This document shows, in pieces, positions 49,001-59,319 of a DNA stretch of 64,000 bases (the first letter of the stretch is position 1; each line of letters starts with the position of its first letter). A model generated the notes under the pieces. That model had not been told where the DNA came from and made no database searches. It worked only from the letters and a program-made list of their open reading frames with translations. The DNA comes from Zygnema cylindricum (Eukaryota; Streptophyta; Zygnematophyceae; Zygnematales; Zygnemataceae), in contig JBBHKE010001937.1 in assembly GCA_037447655.1 (NCBI GenBank), forward strand, positions 1 through 64,000, given 5' to 3'. Made by a program: the position numbers and the translations under genes.

Positions 49001-49840
49001 AACTTGCAATTATGTGTCCTCCATTGGACTACACAAATTCAGGAAGCCTCTAGATAACTTTTAACTAACCCATTTCAAGCCACAATCACTACTGCTCAAA
49101 AGGGCAAAATGATAGTCTGACTCCACCCGAGTGTTGAACTTAAGGTTTACTTAGGTATTTTCTAGGTTATTTAATTGATCTAAATAGGAGCAGGAAAAAG
49201 CAGAGGCATCTTGCTTCTAACTTCTCTCTCTAGCCCCCATACTTGCCGTAATCACTAAAGGCTGGAGAGGAAGCTAGAGCCATGGCTGTCTATGCTTCCA
49301 CTACAGTCAGAAGGCAACCTTTTGGTAAACTTACCAAAAAGGTTCCAAACCTTGATGGAGTTCCCTGAGGTGGACGTTTCACTTGTCCACTAACAATACC
49401 ATAGTATCGTTTTTCGCACAAATCCCCCATCATCATGGCTTCCCAATAGATGAACCCTTATCTATTCAAGGTGGGCACCCTAGAGGGTGGGCCCATAACC
49501 TGCAATTATGTGTCCTCCATTGGACTACAGAATTCAGGAAGCCTCTAGATAATTTTTAACTAACCCATTTCAAGCCACAACCACTGCTGCTCAAGAGGGC
49601 AAAATGATAGTCTGACTGACCCGAGTGTTGAACTTAAGGTTTACTTAGGTATTTTCTAGGTAATTTAATTGATCTAAATAGGAGCAGGAAAAAGCAGAGG
49701 CATCCTACTTCTAACTTCTCTCTCTAGCCCCCATACTAGCCGCAATCACTAAAGGCTGGAGAGGAAGCTAGAGCCATGGCTGTCTATGCTTCCACTACAG
49801 TCAGAAGGCAACCTTTTGGTAAACTTACCAAAAAGGTTGA
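48849..49840. repeat. 496-bp tandem duplication across the copia-2/copia-3 junction
   Basis: Segment 48849-49344 recurs from 49345. Each copy has the gag start and primer site of copia-2, a piece of its LTR ending in CCGAG, then the first ~213 bp of the copia-3 LTR (TGTTGAACTTAAGG at 49132 and 49626). The first copy ends at 49344, exactly at the end of an inverted repeat (AACCTTTTGGTAA with TTACCAAAAAGGTT). Confidence 0.85.
48990..49004 (-). other. Primer-binding site of copia-2
   Basis: On the - strand AGTTATGGGCCCACC follows the LTR end TTGCA, the same initiator tRNA-Met anticodon complement as in copia-1. A second copy from the 496-bp tandem duplication lies near 49486-49500 and reads GGTTATGGGCCCACC. 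Confidence 0.75.
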
Positions 49841-50626
49841 CGGACCCAGGATTTGATCCTGGTACCTACCGTCCCTCCAAGTAGCCTAGTGTCGTTACCA
49901 TGTAGCCTAGCACCTGTGTTGAAGTATATAGAGTACGATAGCTACTTAAAGATGTGGAAATAGAGAAGTTCATTTAACTGACAAACTGACCACAATCACA
50001 TAGACATATTTAGATAGAATAACATTGAAAAGTACCGCTTGTATTTTTAACGGCTATAAACTAAGGGCGATATCAATCGAACGGCGGAGGAAGAAGCCAG
50101 GATCACGGAATGGACGATTTGGCGTTTTGCGGTCAAAACCTTACCGGGTGACACGTGGCAACAAGACATTGGATAGCGGCATCTCCGCGATATACCATGG
50201 CGAACGCGGATATGGCAGGCGTCGTTTTCTTGTCCATGTCGTACAAAGGCCGTACAAAAAGAATTGCGGGCCAAGTACCTTTCTGTACTGTACACTGAAT
50301 TGATTAGCTCCGTACTTCATTAGTAGAGGGATTAGAGAGGGGTTTAAGACTTAGGAAAATTATAGGTAGCCGCCTCTCTCTCCCAGAGAGCTCTTGTATA
50401 AAAGGTCATCTTTGACCATTGATAAGATATAGCTCAGGGGAGCATATTCAATGATTCTTTTTGTAACTGAACAAAGGGAGTCTGTTTTTTTACGGGGTGA
50501 AGTCTGATCAGTCTATATTCTCTCAGCGTGTCAGTAATACTCATACAAAGACTAAGGGATTGAGGCTATCCTAGGGGCTTCTGGTAAGCTGCCTACTCTG
50601 AGTACCAATGGAGGTCTTAGAGTTAC
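49626..50626 (+). repeat. 5' LTR of copia-3
   Basis: Begins TGTTGAACTTAAGG and ends GTTACA. It contains a TATA box (50397), a TATA-proximal inverted repeat (50404-50417) and, at 49810-49838, the inverted repeat AACCTTTTGGTAA / TTACCAAAAAGGTT. Confidence 0.85.
50397..50405 (+). promoter_or_regulatory. TATA box of copia-3 LTR
   Basis: TATAAAAGG within the LTR, preceded by GAGAGCTCTTG and followed by the inverted repeat GGTCATCTTTGACC. The same arrangement occurs in the 3' LTR near 55770. Confidence 0.6.
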
Positions 50627-50641
50627 AGGTTATGGGCCCAC
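50627..50641 (+). other. Primer-binding site of copia-3 overlapping the gag ATG
   Basis: GGTTATGGGCCCACC adjoins the LTR end. All 15 nt are complementary to the anticodon arm of plant initiator tRNA-Met (GGUGGGCCCAUAACC), and the ATG at 50631 is the base triplet opposite the CAU anticodon. Confidence 0.8.
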
Positions 50642-51690
50642 CCTCTACGGTGCCCACAATAATGGAACTGGTTTCATCTACTGGGAGAGTATGATGATAG
50701 GAGCCCTATGTGAGAAAATATTTTGGGGAATAATGAGTGGGCGAGTAAAGCGCCCATCCGGTCTTCCTTTCCCTCCAGGGTTTGCAGGAATCATATTTGC
50801 TAAGAAACCAGATCCACCGCCATCAGAGGACTCAGAAGACGGAGAAAATATTGTGATGGAGAAAGGGAAAGAAGAAGACAAAACACACCTATATCAAACG
50901 GCTTTGTTTTCATGTCTCCTAGTCGAGGAATGAGGAGAATGACATCAATACCTGGGACTACAACAACGTGGCGGCTAAGCATTTTATCCTCCGTCATCTC
51001 ACACAAAGACTTGCAGGTCCTCATTCGCAGGTGGAAAGGACATCCGATCTGTGGGATGTGCTTATAGAGATGTACCGGAGCAGTACGATTCAGGAACAGA
51101 AGTTGGCAGAGCAAAATATCAATGGTTACTTTCACAAAGGAGAGATGATGCTTGATTTCTGCAATGAGGTGGCTATACTCTTCATAGAGTTATTGTGTGC
51201 AGGAAAGGTAGAAACCGAGAAGGCAAAGGTTCACTGCTTACTCATGAACTACCTCATGAGTATGAGAACATTGTGAACCGGGTACAAGATCTGCCAGACT
51301 CCAGGTGGATATGGAATTCGGTAGTTGGTATGATCCTCGTCCGAGAAAATACCATCGACATCCGGAGGGGAGTTAACATTGGATAAGCCTTGGCGGCCGG
51401 AGCAAATTGGAGAAACAAAAATTCACGGAAACCTCTTGGAAGTCATGGAGGGGGAGACCAAACAAATCAACCCGATGAGTCTGGAACAAGGGGACCTAAA
51501 AGGCTTTGTCATTTCTGCAAGAAACCAGAGCATTACATGGCGGAATGTACCAAACTCACTGAGCTTTGGATCAAGGAGGGGCAAACCGGGGGTCAGCCAC
51601 GAGGAAAGAAAAATGAAATTTTTACACAAGTACTTGAGGAGGAATCTGATGAGGAGGACGACGAACTTCTTTTGGATGAGGAGTAGGAGG
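50631..51690 (+). pseudogene. copia-3 gag with zinc knuckle, frameshifted
   Basis: Starts at the primer-site ATG. A one-base change near 50660 shifts the frame before TGFIYWESMMIGALCEKIFW. Later parts: NDINTWDYNNVAAKHFILRH, FHKGEMMLDFCNEVAILFIE, and the knuckle CHFCKKPEHYMAEC (51505-51550). Acidic run EEESDEEDDELLLDEE precedes the protease. Confidence 0.8.
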
Positions 51691-51699
51691 CAAAGACAG

Positions 51700-53168
51700 A
51701 AGTCAAAATTCCACGGAAGCAAAAATGTGCTTTCGGTGGACTGAAAGGTGAAGGGGGCTTGATTTTGGATTCAGGTGCCTCCATGCACATGTGCAAGGAT
51801 AAGCATTTATTCAATAAGCTTGGAAAGATTCTTACAGTAGAGATTGAATATGGGGATGGGAGGGTAGTTACCACTACTTATGTAGGATCGGTAGATCTGA
51901 AATTCATAGTGGAAGGGATAACCTTAATAGTTACATTCTCCGATGTATTGTTTATTCTGGTGTAAAATAAAAACCTTATCTCTATATTTGTATTAGATGA
52001 TAAAGGTTTTAAAACTAGCACAAGAAAAGGAGTTCTTACAGCTAGCTTTGAGGAAGATGTGTATTTCAATGCTGAGGAAGGTAGCCAAGGAATGTTCAGG
52101 CTTGCTTGAAGTAATGAAAAACTCAAACTTTACTATGCTGGTGTTAATGATATTATGTTGTGGCATAAGAGACTTGGGCATGTGAATTTAGAAAAGCTAA
52201 AAGAAATGAAAAAGATGGGAGCAGTTGAAGGGATACTCTTTGGGGAAAATAAGAACTTAAGTGATTGCAGTGGGTGTGCTCAGGGTAAAGCACATAGATT
52301 ACCATTTCCAAAGGAAGCAACCTATAAAATAGAAAATGTTCTTGATTTGGTACACACAGACATTTGGGGACTGGCAAGAGTGCCATCACCTGGAGGGAAT
52401 AGAATTATGCTAACCATTACCGATGATTGGTCTCGGTACTCCCAAGCATATTTTTTGAAAAACAAATCAGAAACTCCGGAGTATTTCAAACAATATAAGG
52501 CATGGGCCGAGAAGCGTCACGATACCTCAATTAAGAGAGTATGAAGTGACAATGGAGGGGAATATACTTCCAATGAGTTTGATGAGTTCTTAAAAGAGGA
52601 TGGTGTGCAACATCAAAAGACAGTTCCCGAAAACCCAAAATAGAATGGTGTTGCCGAGAGATTGAATAGGACATTGAATGATAATGCCAGGAGTATGTTG
52701 TCAGATAAAAAGATAGGAAAAAGATTTTGGGCCGAATTTATGAATTGTGCTAATTATTTGAGAAATAGAGTACTTACTTCGGCGATAAAAGGCCAAATTC
52801 CATATGAGAGATGGACCACCCGAAAACCAGATCTATCTCACTTAAAGGTTTTCACTAGTAAAGTCTTCTGTTTAGATACAGATAAATCTAACTGGAAACT
52901 AGATCCTAAAGGGAAACCCGGATACTTGCTGGGATATGATGAGGATGTAAAAGGGTATAGAGTGTATGATCTAAAGAGAGAAGATATAATTCTAGTAAAG
53001 CACCAGGTAGCTATGGATGAAGGGAAGTCGAGAGATCCCTTTAAATCCTCAAAGTCAGTCAGAATCAGATTTGAGTCAGACAGTTCTAATGACTTTCATC
53101 TTCCTAACTATTCGGGTCTCCAAGAAGATGATACTCTTGCAGGATCGGATGATATTCTTGCAGGTTAA
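51700..53168 (+). pseudogene. copia-3 protease and integrase
   Basis: Protease LDSGASMHMCKDKHLF at ~51762; gag-pre-integrase LWHKRLGHVNLEKLKEMKKM with CSGCAQGKAHRLPFPKEATY. Integrase Asp residues in LVHTDIWGL and SDNGGEY, Glu in AERLNRTLND; C-terminal part PDLSHLKVF to GYRVYDLKREDIILVK. Stops include TAA after 51960, TGA at ~52542 and TAG at ~52641 (PENPK-stop-NGVAER, where Gln is usual). Confidence 0.85.
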
Positions 53169-54997
53169 AACATACCGAGCAAAACTTGGACTTGGAAGCA
53201 CCAGTGACACCTATACTTGAAGCGAAACAACGTGGTGGAAAAGGATATGTATCCAAGGGACAGGGGAGAAGCCGTGGTGATTTAAAAGAATCCACAAGAA
53301 CCATCTATTCCGGCCGCAGATTTTGAGGGAGGGAGAAGAAGCAGCAAAAGACTTCAAGAGAAACAATTTAACAACAAGGTAATTAATTTGTCTCACCCGG
53401 ATGAACCTCAAACATATGGAGAGGCAATGAAATGCCGGAGAGAAACCTGTGGAAGACGGCCATCAATGAAGAGATGGCTTCAATCATGGCGGCTGATACA
53501 TGGGAGTCGGTGGAGTGTCCACCCGATCGAAAACCAATTGGATGTAAGTGGGTTTTCAAATTAAAACTGAATCTGGACAATATTATTGAGCGGTTTAAGG
53601 CCCGCTTAGTGGCCAAAGGTTTTACTCAGAAAGAGGGAATAGACTACGAAGAAAACTTTGTTACGGTTGTCAGATTTCCCTCGGTCCGAATACATCTCAG
53701 TCTGGCAGCTTAAAAGACATGGAAGTACACCAGATGGACATCAAAACAACCTTCTTGCATTGAGAACTAGAGGAGGAGATCTTCATGCGACAGCCGAAAG
53801 GATTCGTGGAACAAGGAGCGGAATGTAAGGTATGCCAGCTGATCAAATCTCTTTATGGTTTGAAACATGCGCCCAGATTATGGAACAAGAAACTTGGTGA
53901 GTTCCTTACCGTCTGGGATACATCCGGATCAGTTCAGATCATTCAATTTATGTTTTTTAAGATGAGGAAGGTGTCATCTTTATTGCAATTTACGTTGATG
54001 ATTTGCTTGTTCTGAGTAAGTCAATGGAGAAAATCAACAAACTAAAAACAGATCTAAAGGGAAGATTTGAAATGAAGGACAAGGGGAGGCAAGATATATT
54101 ATGGGAATACAAGTAGAGAGAGATATAGAAAAGAGAATAATTAGACTAACTTAGAAAAAGGCAACAGGAAACATGTTGGAAAAATTTCAGATGGACAATG
54201 CCAACAGTTGTACGACTCCCATGGACCCAAAGAGGGGAAGTGAGGGGAGTGAGGAAGGAGATATCCTAATTCTAGATGACGACCTAGGTCCAGAAGAGAA
54301 GAAGTTTATGCAGACTATCCTATACAGACAGGTAGTGGGCAGTCTGATTTATTTTATGAATTTCACCAGACCCGATTTGGCAGCAGCTGTAGGAGTGCTA
54401 AGTAAGAATCTGAATGCTCCTACCAAAAAGGATTGGTAACCAGCTAAGAGGGTCCTCAGATATCTCATAGAACTAGGGATTTATAGCTGCATCTGGGTGG
54501 GGAAAATACTGACATCACCACTTGGAGTGATGCCAGCTACGGGGATGCTCAAATGCGAAGATGTACATCTTGATATGTGTTGTATGTGGGGAATGGTGCT
54601 TGTTGCTGGAGCAGTAAAAAGCAAACGGTCATTGATGAGTCCACCATTGACGGAGAGTATATGGCATCTTGCTCTGCTGTGAAAGATTTTATGTGGATCA
54701 AATCCTTGCTTGGTGAATTGGGGCATCTTAAGAGTGGAATTCAAAAAATATTTGGTGATAATCAAACACAAATTGCAATTGCTGCTAATCCTAAACATCA
54801 CTTTAAAGCAAAGCACATGGATATCAAACTTCGCTTTGTCAGGGAAAAGGTGGCGAACAAAATAATAAGTCTAGAGTATAGACCAGACAGTGAGATGGTG
54901 GCAGACATGATGACAAAGCTTGTACCTTCTCCTAAATTAATTTTCTGCAGAGAGAAGTGTGGACTTTAATTTAAAAGTGACTAGAAAATAAGGGGAG
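53169..54997 (+). pseudogene. copia-3 reverse transcriptase and RNase H
   Basis: [59 protein letters not shown] and SLYGLKHAPRLWNKKL, then FIAIYVDDLLVLS (53975-54020) in a shifted frame. RNase H: GACCWSSKKQTVIDESTIDG, EYMASCSAVKDFMWIKSLLG, DNQTQIAIAANPKHHFKAKH and DIKLRFVREKV. The catalytic blocks are kept but frames change at least four times. Confidence 0.85.
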
Positions 54998-56000
54998 TGT
55001 TGAAATTAGAGGTTTACTTAGGTATTTTCTAGGTTATGTAATTGATCTAAATAGGAGCAGGAAAAAGCAAAGGCATCACGCTTCTAACTTCTCTCTCTAG
55101 CCCCCATACTTGCCGTAGTCACTAAAGGCTAGAGAGGAAGCTAGAGCCATGGCTATCTATGCTTCCACTAGAGTCAGAAGGCAGCCTTTTGGCAAACTTA
55201 CCAAAAAGGTTGACGGATCCAGGATTTGATCCTGGTACCTACCGTCCGTCCAAGTAGCCTAGTGTCGTTACCATGTAGCCTAGCACCTGTGTTGAAGTAT
55301 ATACGGCACGATAGCTACTTAAAGATGTGGAAATAGAGAAGTTTATTTAACTGAAAAACGGGCCGCAATCACATAGACATAGTTAGATAAAATTACATCG
55401 AAAAGTACTGCTTGTATTTTTAACGGCTATAAATTAAGGGCGATATCAATCGGACGGCGCAGGAAGAAGTCGGGATCACGGAATGGACGATTTGGCTGTT
55501 TGCGGTCACAACCACACCGGGTGACACGTGGCAACACGACATTGGGTAGCGCCATCTCCGCGACATACCATGGCAAACCAGGATATGGCAGGCGTCGTCT
55601 TCTTGGCCATGTCGTACAATGGTCTTACACAAAGAACTCCGGGCCAAGTACCTTTATGTATTGTACACTGAATTGATTGGCCGCGTACTTCAGTAGTAGA
55701 GGGATTAGAGAGGAGTTTAGAAATTAGGAAAATTACAGGAAGCCGCCTCTCTCTCCCATAGAGCTCTTGTATAAAAGGTCATCTTTGACCATTGATAAGA
55801 TATAGCTCACAAGAGCAAATTCAATGATTCTTTTTGTAATTAAAGAAGGGCAGTCTTATTTTTTACGGGGTGAAGTCTGATCAGTCTATATTCTGTCAGA
55901 GTGTCAGTAATACTCATACAAAGGCTAAGGGATTGAGGTTATTCTATGGGCTTCTAGTAAGCTGCCTACTCTGAGTGCCAATGGAGGTCTCGAAGTTACA
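54998..56000 (+). repeat. 3' LTR of copia-3
   Basis: TGTTGAAATTAGAGG to GTTACA, about 1.0 kb. Similar to the 5' LTR with scattered differences (roughly 5-8% by eye), so the insertion is not recent. Confidence 0.85.
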
Positions 56001-56693
56001 CGTTGTGCAGCTTGGACTCCTCTGAGTCCATAGCAAATGGAAACACCGAAAACGACCAACCAGCCGATAAGTTATGAGGTGGCAAAGATGCCAATTTATA
56101 CAAAGCTCTTAAGGGAGAGGTGACTGTTTAAAAAATATGCTTAGTCCTACTTTTCTCTCACAACCCCTATCTACTAAGGTAGGACCCAATCACATAACTA
56201 TAAATTACATAAAGGTACTAAAGCCGATGTAATTTCTGTAGGGCCTATGTACGACAAGGTTGCTGAGTGGACGCGTGCCAACCTTTGACTCGTTTGTACG
56301 CTCCCTGGAATTCCTAAGACCGAATGTTATCCCTCCACGTGGCGCCAGGTCATGCCACGTCCATAAACGCCAAAGTGACCATTGCGCGATCCCGGCAGCG
56401 ATGTATGGCGTAGGATTAAATCTGATATTAAATTTTAGTCGTCGAAACAAATGTCCAATTTATTTGTTTAATGCGAAATGACGTCCGCACTAAATTTTAA
56501 CTAGTTCTATGTTTCTTCGTTCATATTTTAGTTAATCGGTTTCACGACCGTACACAAGTTTAAATAGATATCAAACCCCATGTATCCTAACGGACTTCTA
56601 CAACAGAGTGGTTAGCGCTAACCGCTACGCCGCGCTATGCCCGTCGGAGGTTCAAGTCCTGCCGAAATCAACCTTTGGTTGAGAGTGACTTAA

Positions 56694-57493
56694 GGTAAAC
56701 CCTATTGTAACTTTGGTGGAAAGAGAGGGAGAGGAAAAGAAAGTGGAGCTTCGAAAGTAGGGGTTTGCTTCTTTTATAGGGAACCGGGTTACTATATGGA
56801 GGAATCCCCTTGTATGGAAGAACTTAGAAGTTGGAATGTGGATGAGGAGGAAGAAGAGGAAGGGGAGAAAGTGGATGAAGATATTTTGCAGCTTCTCCAC
56901 ATCGGTAGAATGGAGAAAAGAGAAAAGTACACAAAAATTCCACGAAAGCAAAAGTGTGCTTTTGGAGGTGCAAAAGAAGTAAAGAGAGAAGAGATACTCG
57001 AGGGAGTTCAGCATGATGAGGATGTCATAGAATGTAAAGTGTTTCACTTAGAGATGAGAAAATCCGACCTAGGATCCATGATTTAAAAAGGGAAAAATCA
57101 AAATATTGAGGATATTTTTATAGATATTTTGGAAACAGGAAAATGGTCGGAAAGGAAGACTTCAACGTATTCCGAGGAAAGGGGAGAAGTAAATCTAGAG
57201 GGGGTTTCAAAAGATAGGGTAAAAGAGGAATATTTAATGAAAGGATTAGGGGAGAAAAAATATTTACTGGGAATAAAATTAGAAACTGATAGTGGAAAAA
57301 ATTCCACAGGAGAGAATGAGTAAAGTTCAAAAAATTGAGTGAGTATTATAGATAAAATATGAGTGCGAAAGACGTAGATCTTATGAGGAACTTAGTGGGG
57401 ACACTTGTTTTTGGAAAATTTGGGGGGATAATCGATTTGACATCACTAATGGGAGTGATGCCATTAATGAAGGTGTGCATGTAAAAGGGTTAG
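56694..57493 (+). pseudogene. copia-4-like body fragment (second copy)
   Basis: The first part reads GVCFFYREPGYYMEE, a decayed zinc knuckle, then EEEEEEGEKVDEDILQLLHI. From there it matches 38600-39240 almost base for base (IPRKQKCAFGG, GLGEKKYLLGIKLE). The match ends at GTTAG, where the chromovirus LTR begins. Confidence 0.75.
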
Positions 57494-57993
57494 TGTAAAA
57501 GAGGCAACAATACACCACAACACGTCACAGTGCACAGCGTAAAACACTAAGGATCTCCCCGTAGCAATAGCAGGAGCACACAAAACTCACAGACAAGGTT
57601 GGGCTTTATTACTTGAAAGACAGTACAAGGTTGCGCTAGCATTGTAAGTCTACTTGAGGTCCCCATTCACCAGGTTTACTTGACTATTTAAACTAACTGC
57701 TAGTCAACCTAGTACTTTACAGCTGTACACGTGGACCTTCACGGCCAATCGAGATCTATCCAAAACTTCCTTCTAGAACTATACAGCTCCATCTACATTC
57801 TACGGCGTTGCTATGCTGCGCTGCTGCGCCGCTGCGCTTCTAGTTGCTACGCCGCTAAGTTGCTATGCTGCTATGCTGCGCTGGTCTGGAATCGCAGCTG
57901 CGCTGCTCTAAATCGCAACTGCGCTGCTCTAAAATCGCAACTATAGCAGCCTAGCCCTAGCCACTAAGTACCCAATTCTGTAACCTTGTTACA
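57494..57993 (-). repeat. 3' LTR of the chromovirus, 500 bp
   Basis: Bounded by TGTAA and TTACA (the two ends are inverse). Contains GC-rich repeats of the type TTGCTATGCTGCGCTG around 57800-57950 and a possible TATA-like TTTAAATAG on the - strand near 57688. The five bases outside, GTTAG, are the likely target duplication. Confidence 0.85.
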
Positions 57994-58011
57994 GTGCCTC
58001 CCACTAAGGAT
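57994..58011 (-). other. Polypurine tract of the chromovirus
   Basis: On the - strand TTAGTGGGAGGCAC immediately precedes the LTR, in the right place for plus-strand priming; it is less pure than the tracts of the copia elements. Confidence 0.5.
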
Positions 58012-58038
58012 TCAGCGTCCCGCTGAACTTTGAGTGAC

Positions 58039-59319
58039 TCAGGGAAATTGCAACTGCCGGAGTATGTCGTATGTCTCCTCGCGATACTCTTCGAACTCCT
58101 GGCGAAGGGCGTCAAGTTGATTTTTGAGCTGTTCACATCGGGTCTCCAGTAACGCGATGCGATGATCTGCACATGCCAACCGCCTTCGAGTGATTCGCTG
58201 CCGAACCTGATTTTCCATTTCCTCGAGTTCAGCCTCGGATACGTCGGGTCGCGGTGGAATGGCCGCCGGTGCAGGCTCCTTAGGTGCCGGAATCCTGGGT
58301 TCCTCGGATTCAGCCACTGGGGGAACTTCCTCTGGTTCCTCGTCCGCCGGTTCCCACCGAGGTACCTTTCGTAATTTGAAGGACACGTGTTTCCTTGCAG
58401 CTCGGGCCCGCTGCAGAGCATTCCTTCGAGCCAGCTTGAGTACTCGCACCTCAGGGGTGACCTCCGCTCGAGAGATGATGTCGTGGAGGCGGACATCCCA
58501 CGGGTGATAACGACGGAGTAACCCGGGAACATCAATCCTGTACCTGTAGTTGTCCTCTACCACTTCCACGAACGGTAAGGTGTGAGGATTCAGCTGCACA
58601 TAGCCTTTATGATTATTTCCCAGGTCCCTGGTCCTCATGAAATTCCACGCTGGGTGTGACGGAACGTTGGCAGGGATACGGATAGGGTCTCCAGGCCTCC
58701 CTATACGCCATTCTTCGGGCCACTCCGAGGGGTTCCAATAGAACCTTTTGGCGAAGCTGAAGGCGAGGTCCGGATGTTGGGTGTCGACCGGTAATGGAAA
58801 GAGGTAGTCGGGAATTTCCTCTCCCCGTTCACTCTCCTCCTCCGAACCTCTTCGGTTTTCTCGCAAGAGGAACACATCGTCACCACTGGGGTATTGTTCC
58901 TCTGCCTTCCTCTCCGCGCTTTCAGACGACTGCTCCTCCGCGGTACTCTCCTTGTTTGGGTCCCGCATCACCTCTAGATCTGAGGCGCGCTCCTCAATTG
59001 GCGGAGGCGTTGGTTCGCGTTCCGGTTCCTCCGCCTCCGATAGCTCATGATCTGATTGAAAATCCTGATCACCTTCCCGGGTTGGGGTGTATTCAAGGTC
59101 GTGTGAGTTTTCTGACCCCTCCCCTCCACTGGTCTCCGCCGGTCCTGCCTTGCAACTGGCACTTTCCTCCGGTTCCGGCTCCACTTCTACCTCTGTTCGC
59201 CTACTTGCTTCCACCATGGCTTCCGCCGCCCTTAGCAATCTTTCGGGACAGCTCGGGTCTCCTTGTCCCACCCGTACCAGTCTCCTCCTTTTCAGGGGTG
59301 GAGAGGACGACGACGCCAT
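58039..59319 (-). CDS. Additional ORF after the chromodomain, unknown function
   Basis: 426 codons from ATG 59319 to TGA 58039, in frame with the chromodomain ORF upstream, so it is either a separate protein or a C-terminal extension of pol. I do not recognise it. Residues 1-20 contain PPLKRRRLVR, a nuclear-localisation-like basic cluster. Residues ~42-170 are acidic and Pro/Ser-rich. A core at ~170-320 has Trp, Tyr and Pro motifs (YLFPLPVD, FYWNPSEWPEEWRIGRPGD, RYRIDVPGLLRRYHPWDVRL) and a basic stretch ARRNALQRARAARKHVSFKL. Residues ~362-424 form a probable coiled coil (LLETRCEQLKNQLDALRQEF). It ends 27 bp before the polypurine tract, the usual place of extra genes in Ty3/gypsy elements. It is open throughout, unlike the adjacent pol. 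Confidence 0.75.
   Translation of the reverse strand: MASSSSPPLKRRRLVRVGQGDPSCPERLLRAAEAMVEASRRTEVEVEPEPEESASCKAGPAETSGGEGSENSHDLEYTPTREGDQDFQSDHELSEAEEPEREPTPPPIEERASDLEVMRDPNKESTAEEQSSESAERKAEEQYPSGDDVFLLRENRRGSEEESERGEEIPDYLFPLPVDTQHPDLAFSFAKRFYWNPSEWPEEWRIGRPGDPIRIPANVPSHPAWNFMRTRDLGNNHKGYVQLNPHTLPFVEVVEDNYRYRIDVPGLLRRYHPWDVRLHDIISRAEVTPEVRVLKLARRNALQRARAARKHVSFKLRKVPRWEPADEEPEEVPPVAESEEPRIPAPKEPAPAAIPPRPDVSEAELEEMENQVRQRITRRRLACADHRIALLETRCEQLKNQLDALRQEFEEYREETYDILRQLQFP

Larger units (their letters stand above)
49626..56000 (+). mobile_element. Ty1/copia retrotransposon copia-3, nearly full length
   Basis: Two LTRs of about 1.0 kb (49626-50626 and 54998-56000), a primer site at 50627, gag-pol in copia order, and the polypurine tract AGAAAATAAGGGGAG directly before the 3' LTR. 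It is inserted in the 5' LTR of copia-2. No clean 5-bp target duplication could be read (CCGAG left, CGTTG right). Several stops make it non-functional. Confidence 0.9.
43604..56693 (-). mobile_element. Ty1/copia retrotransposon copia-2, with copia-3 inside its 5' LTR
   Basis: On the - strand: 5' LTR in two pieces (56693-56001 and 49131-49005) split by copia-3, gag, protease, integrase, RT, RNase H and 3' LTR (44608-43604). The LTR pieces join in the order of the complete copy. The outer end of the 5' LTR is missing beyond 56693, where copia-4-like sequence starts. The coding region is less decayed than in copia-1 but has several stops. Confidence 0.85.
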
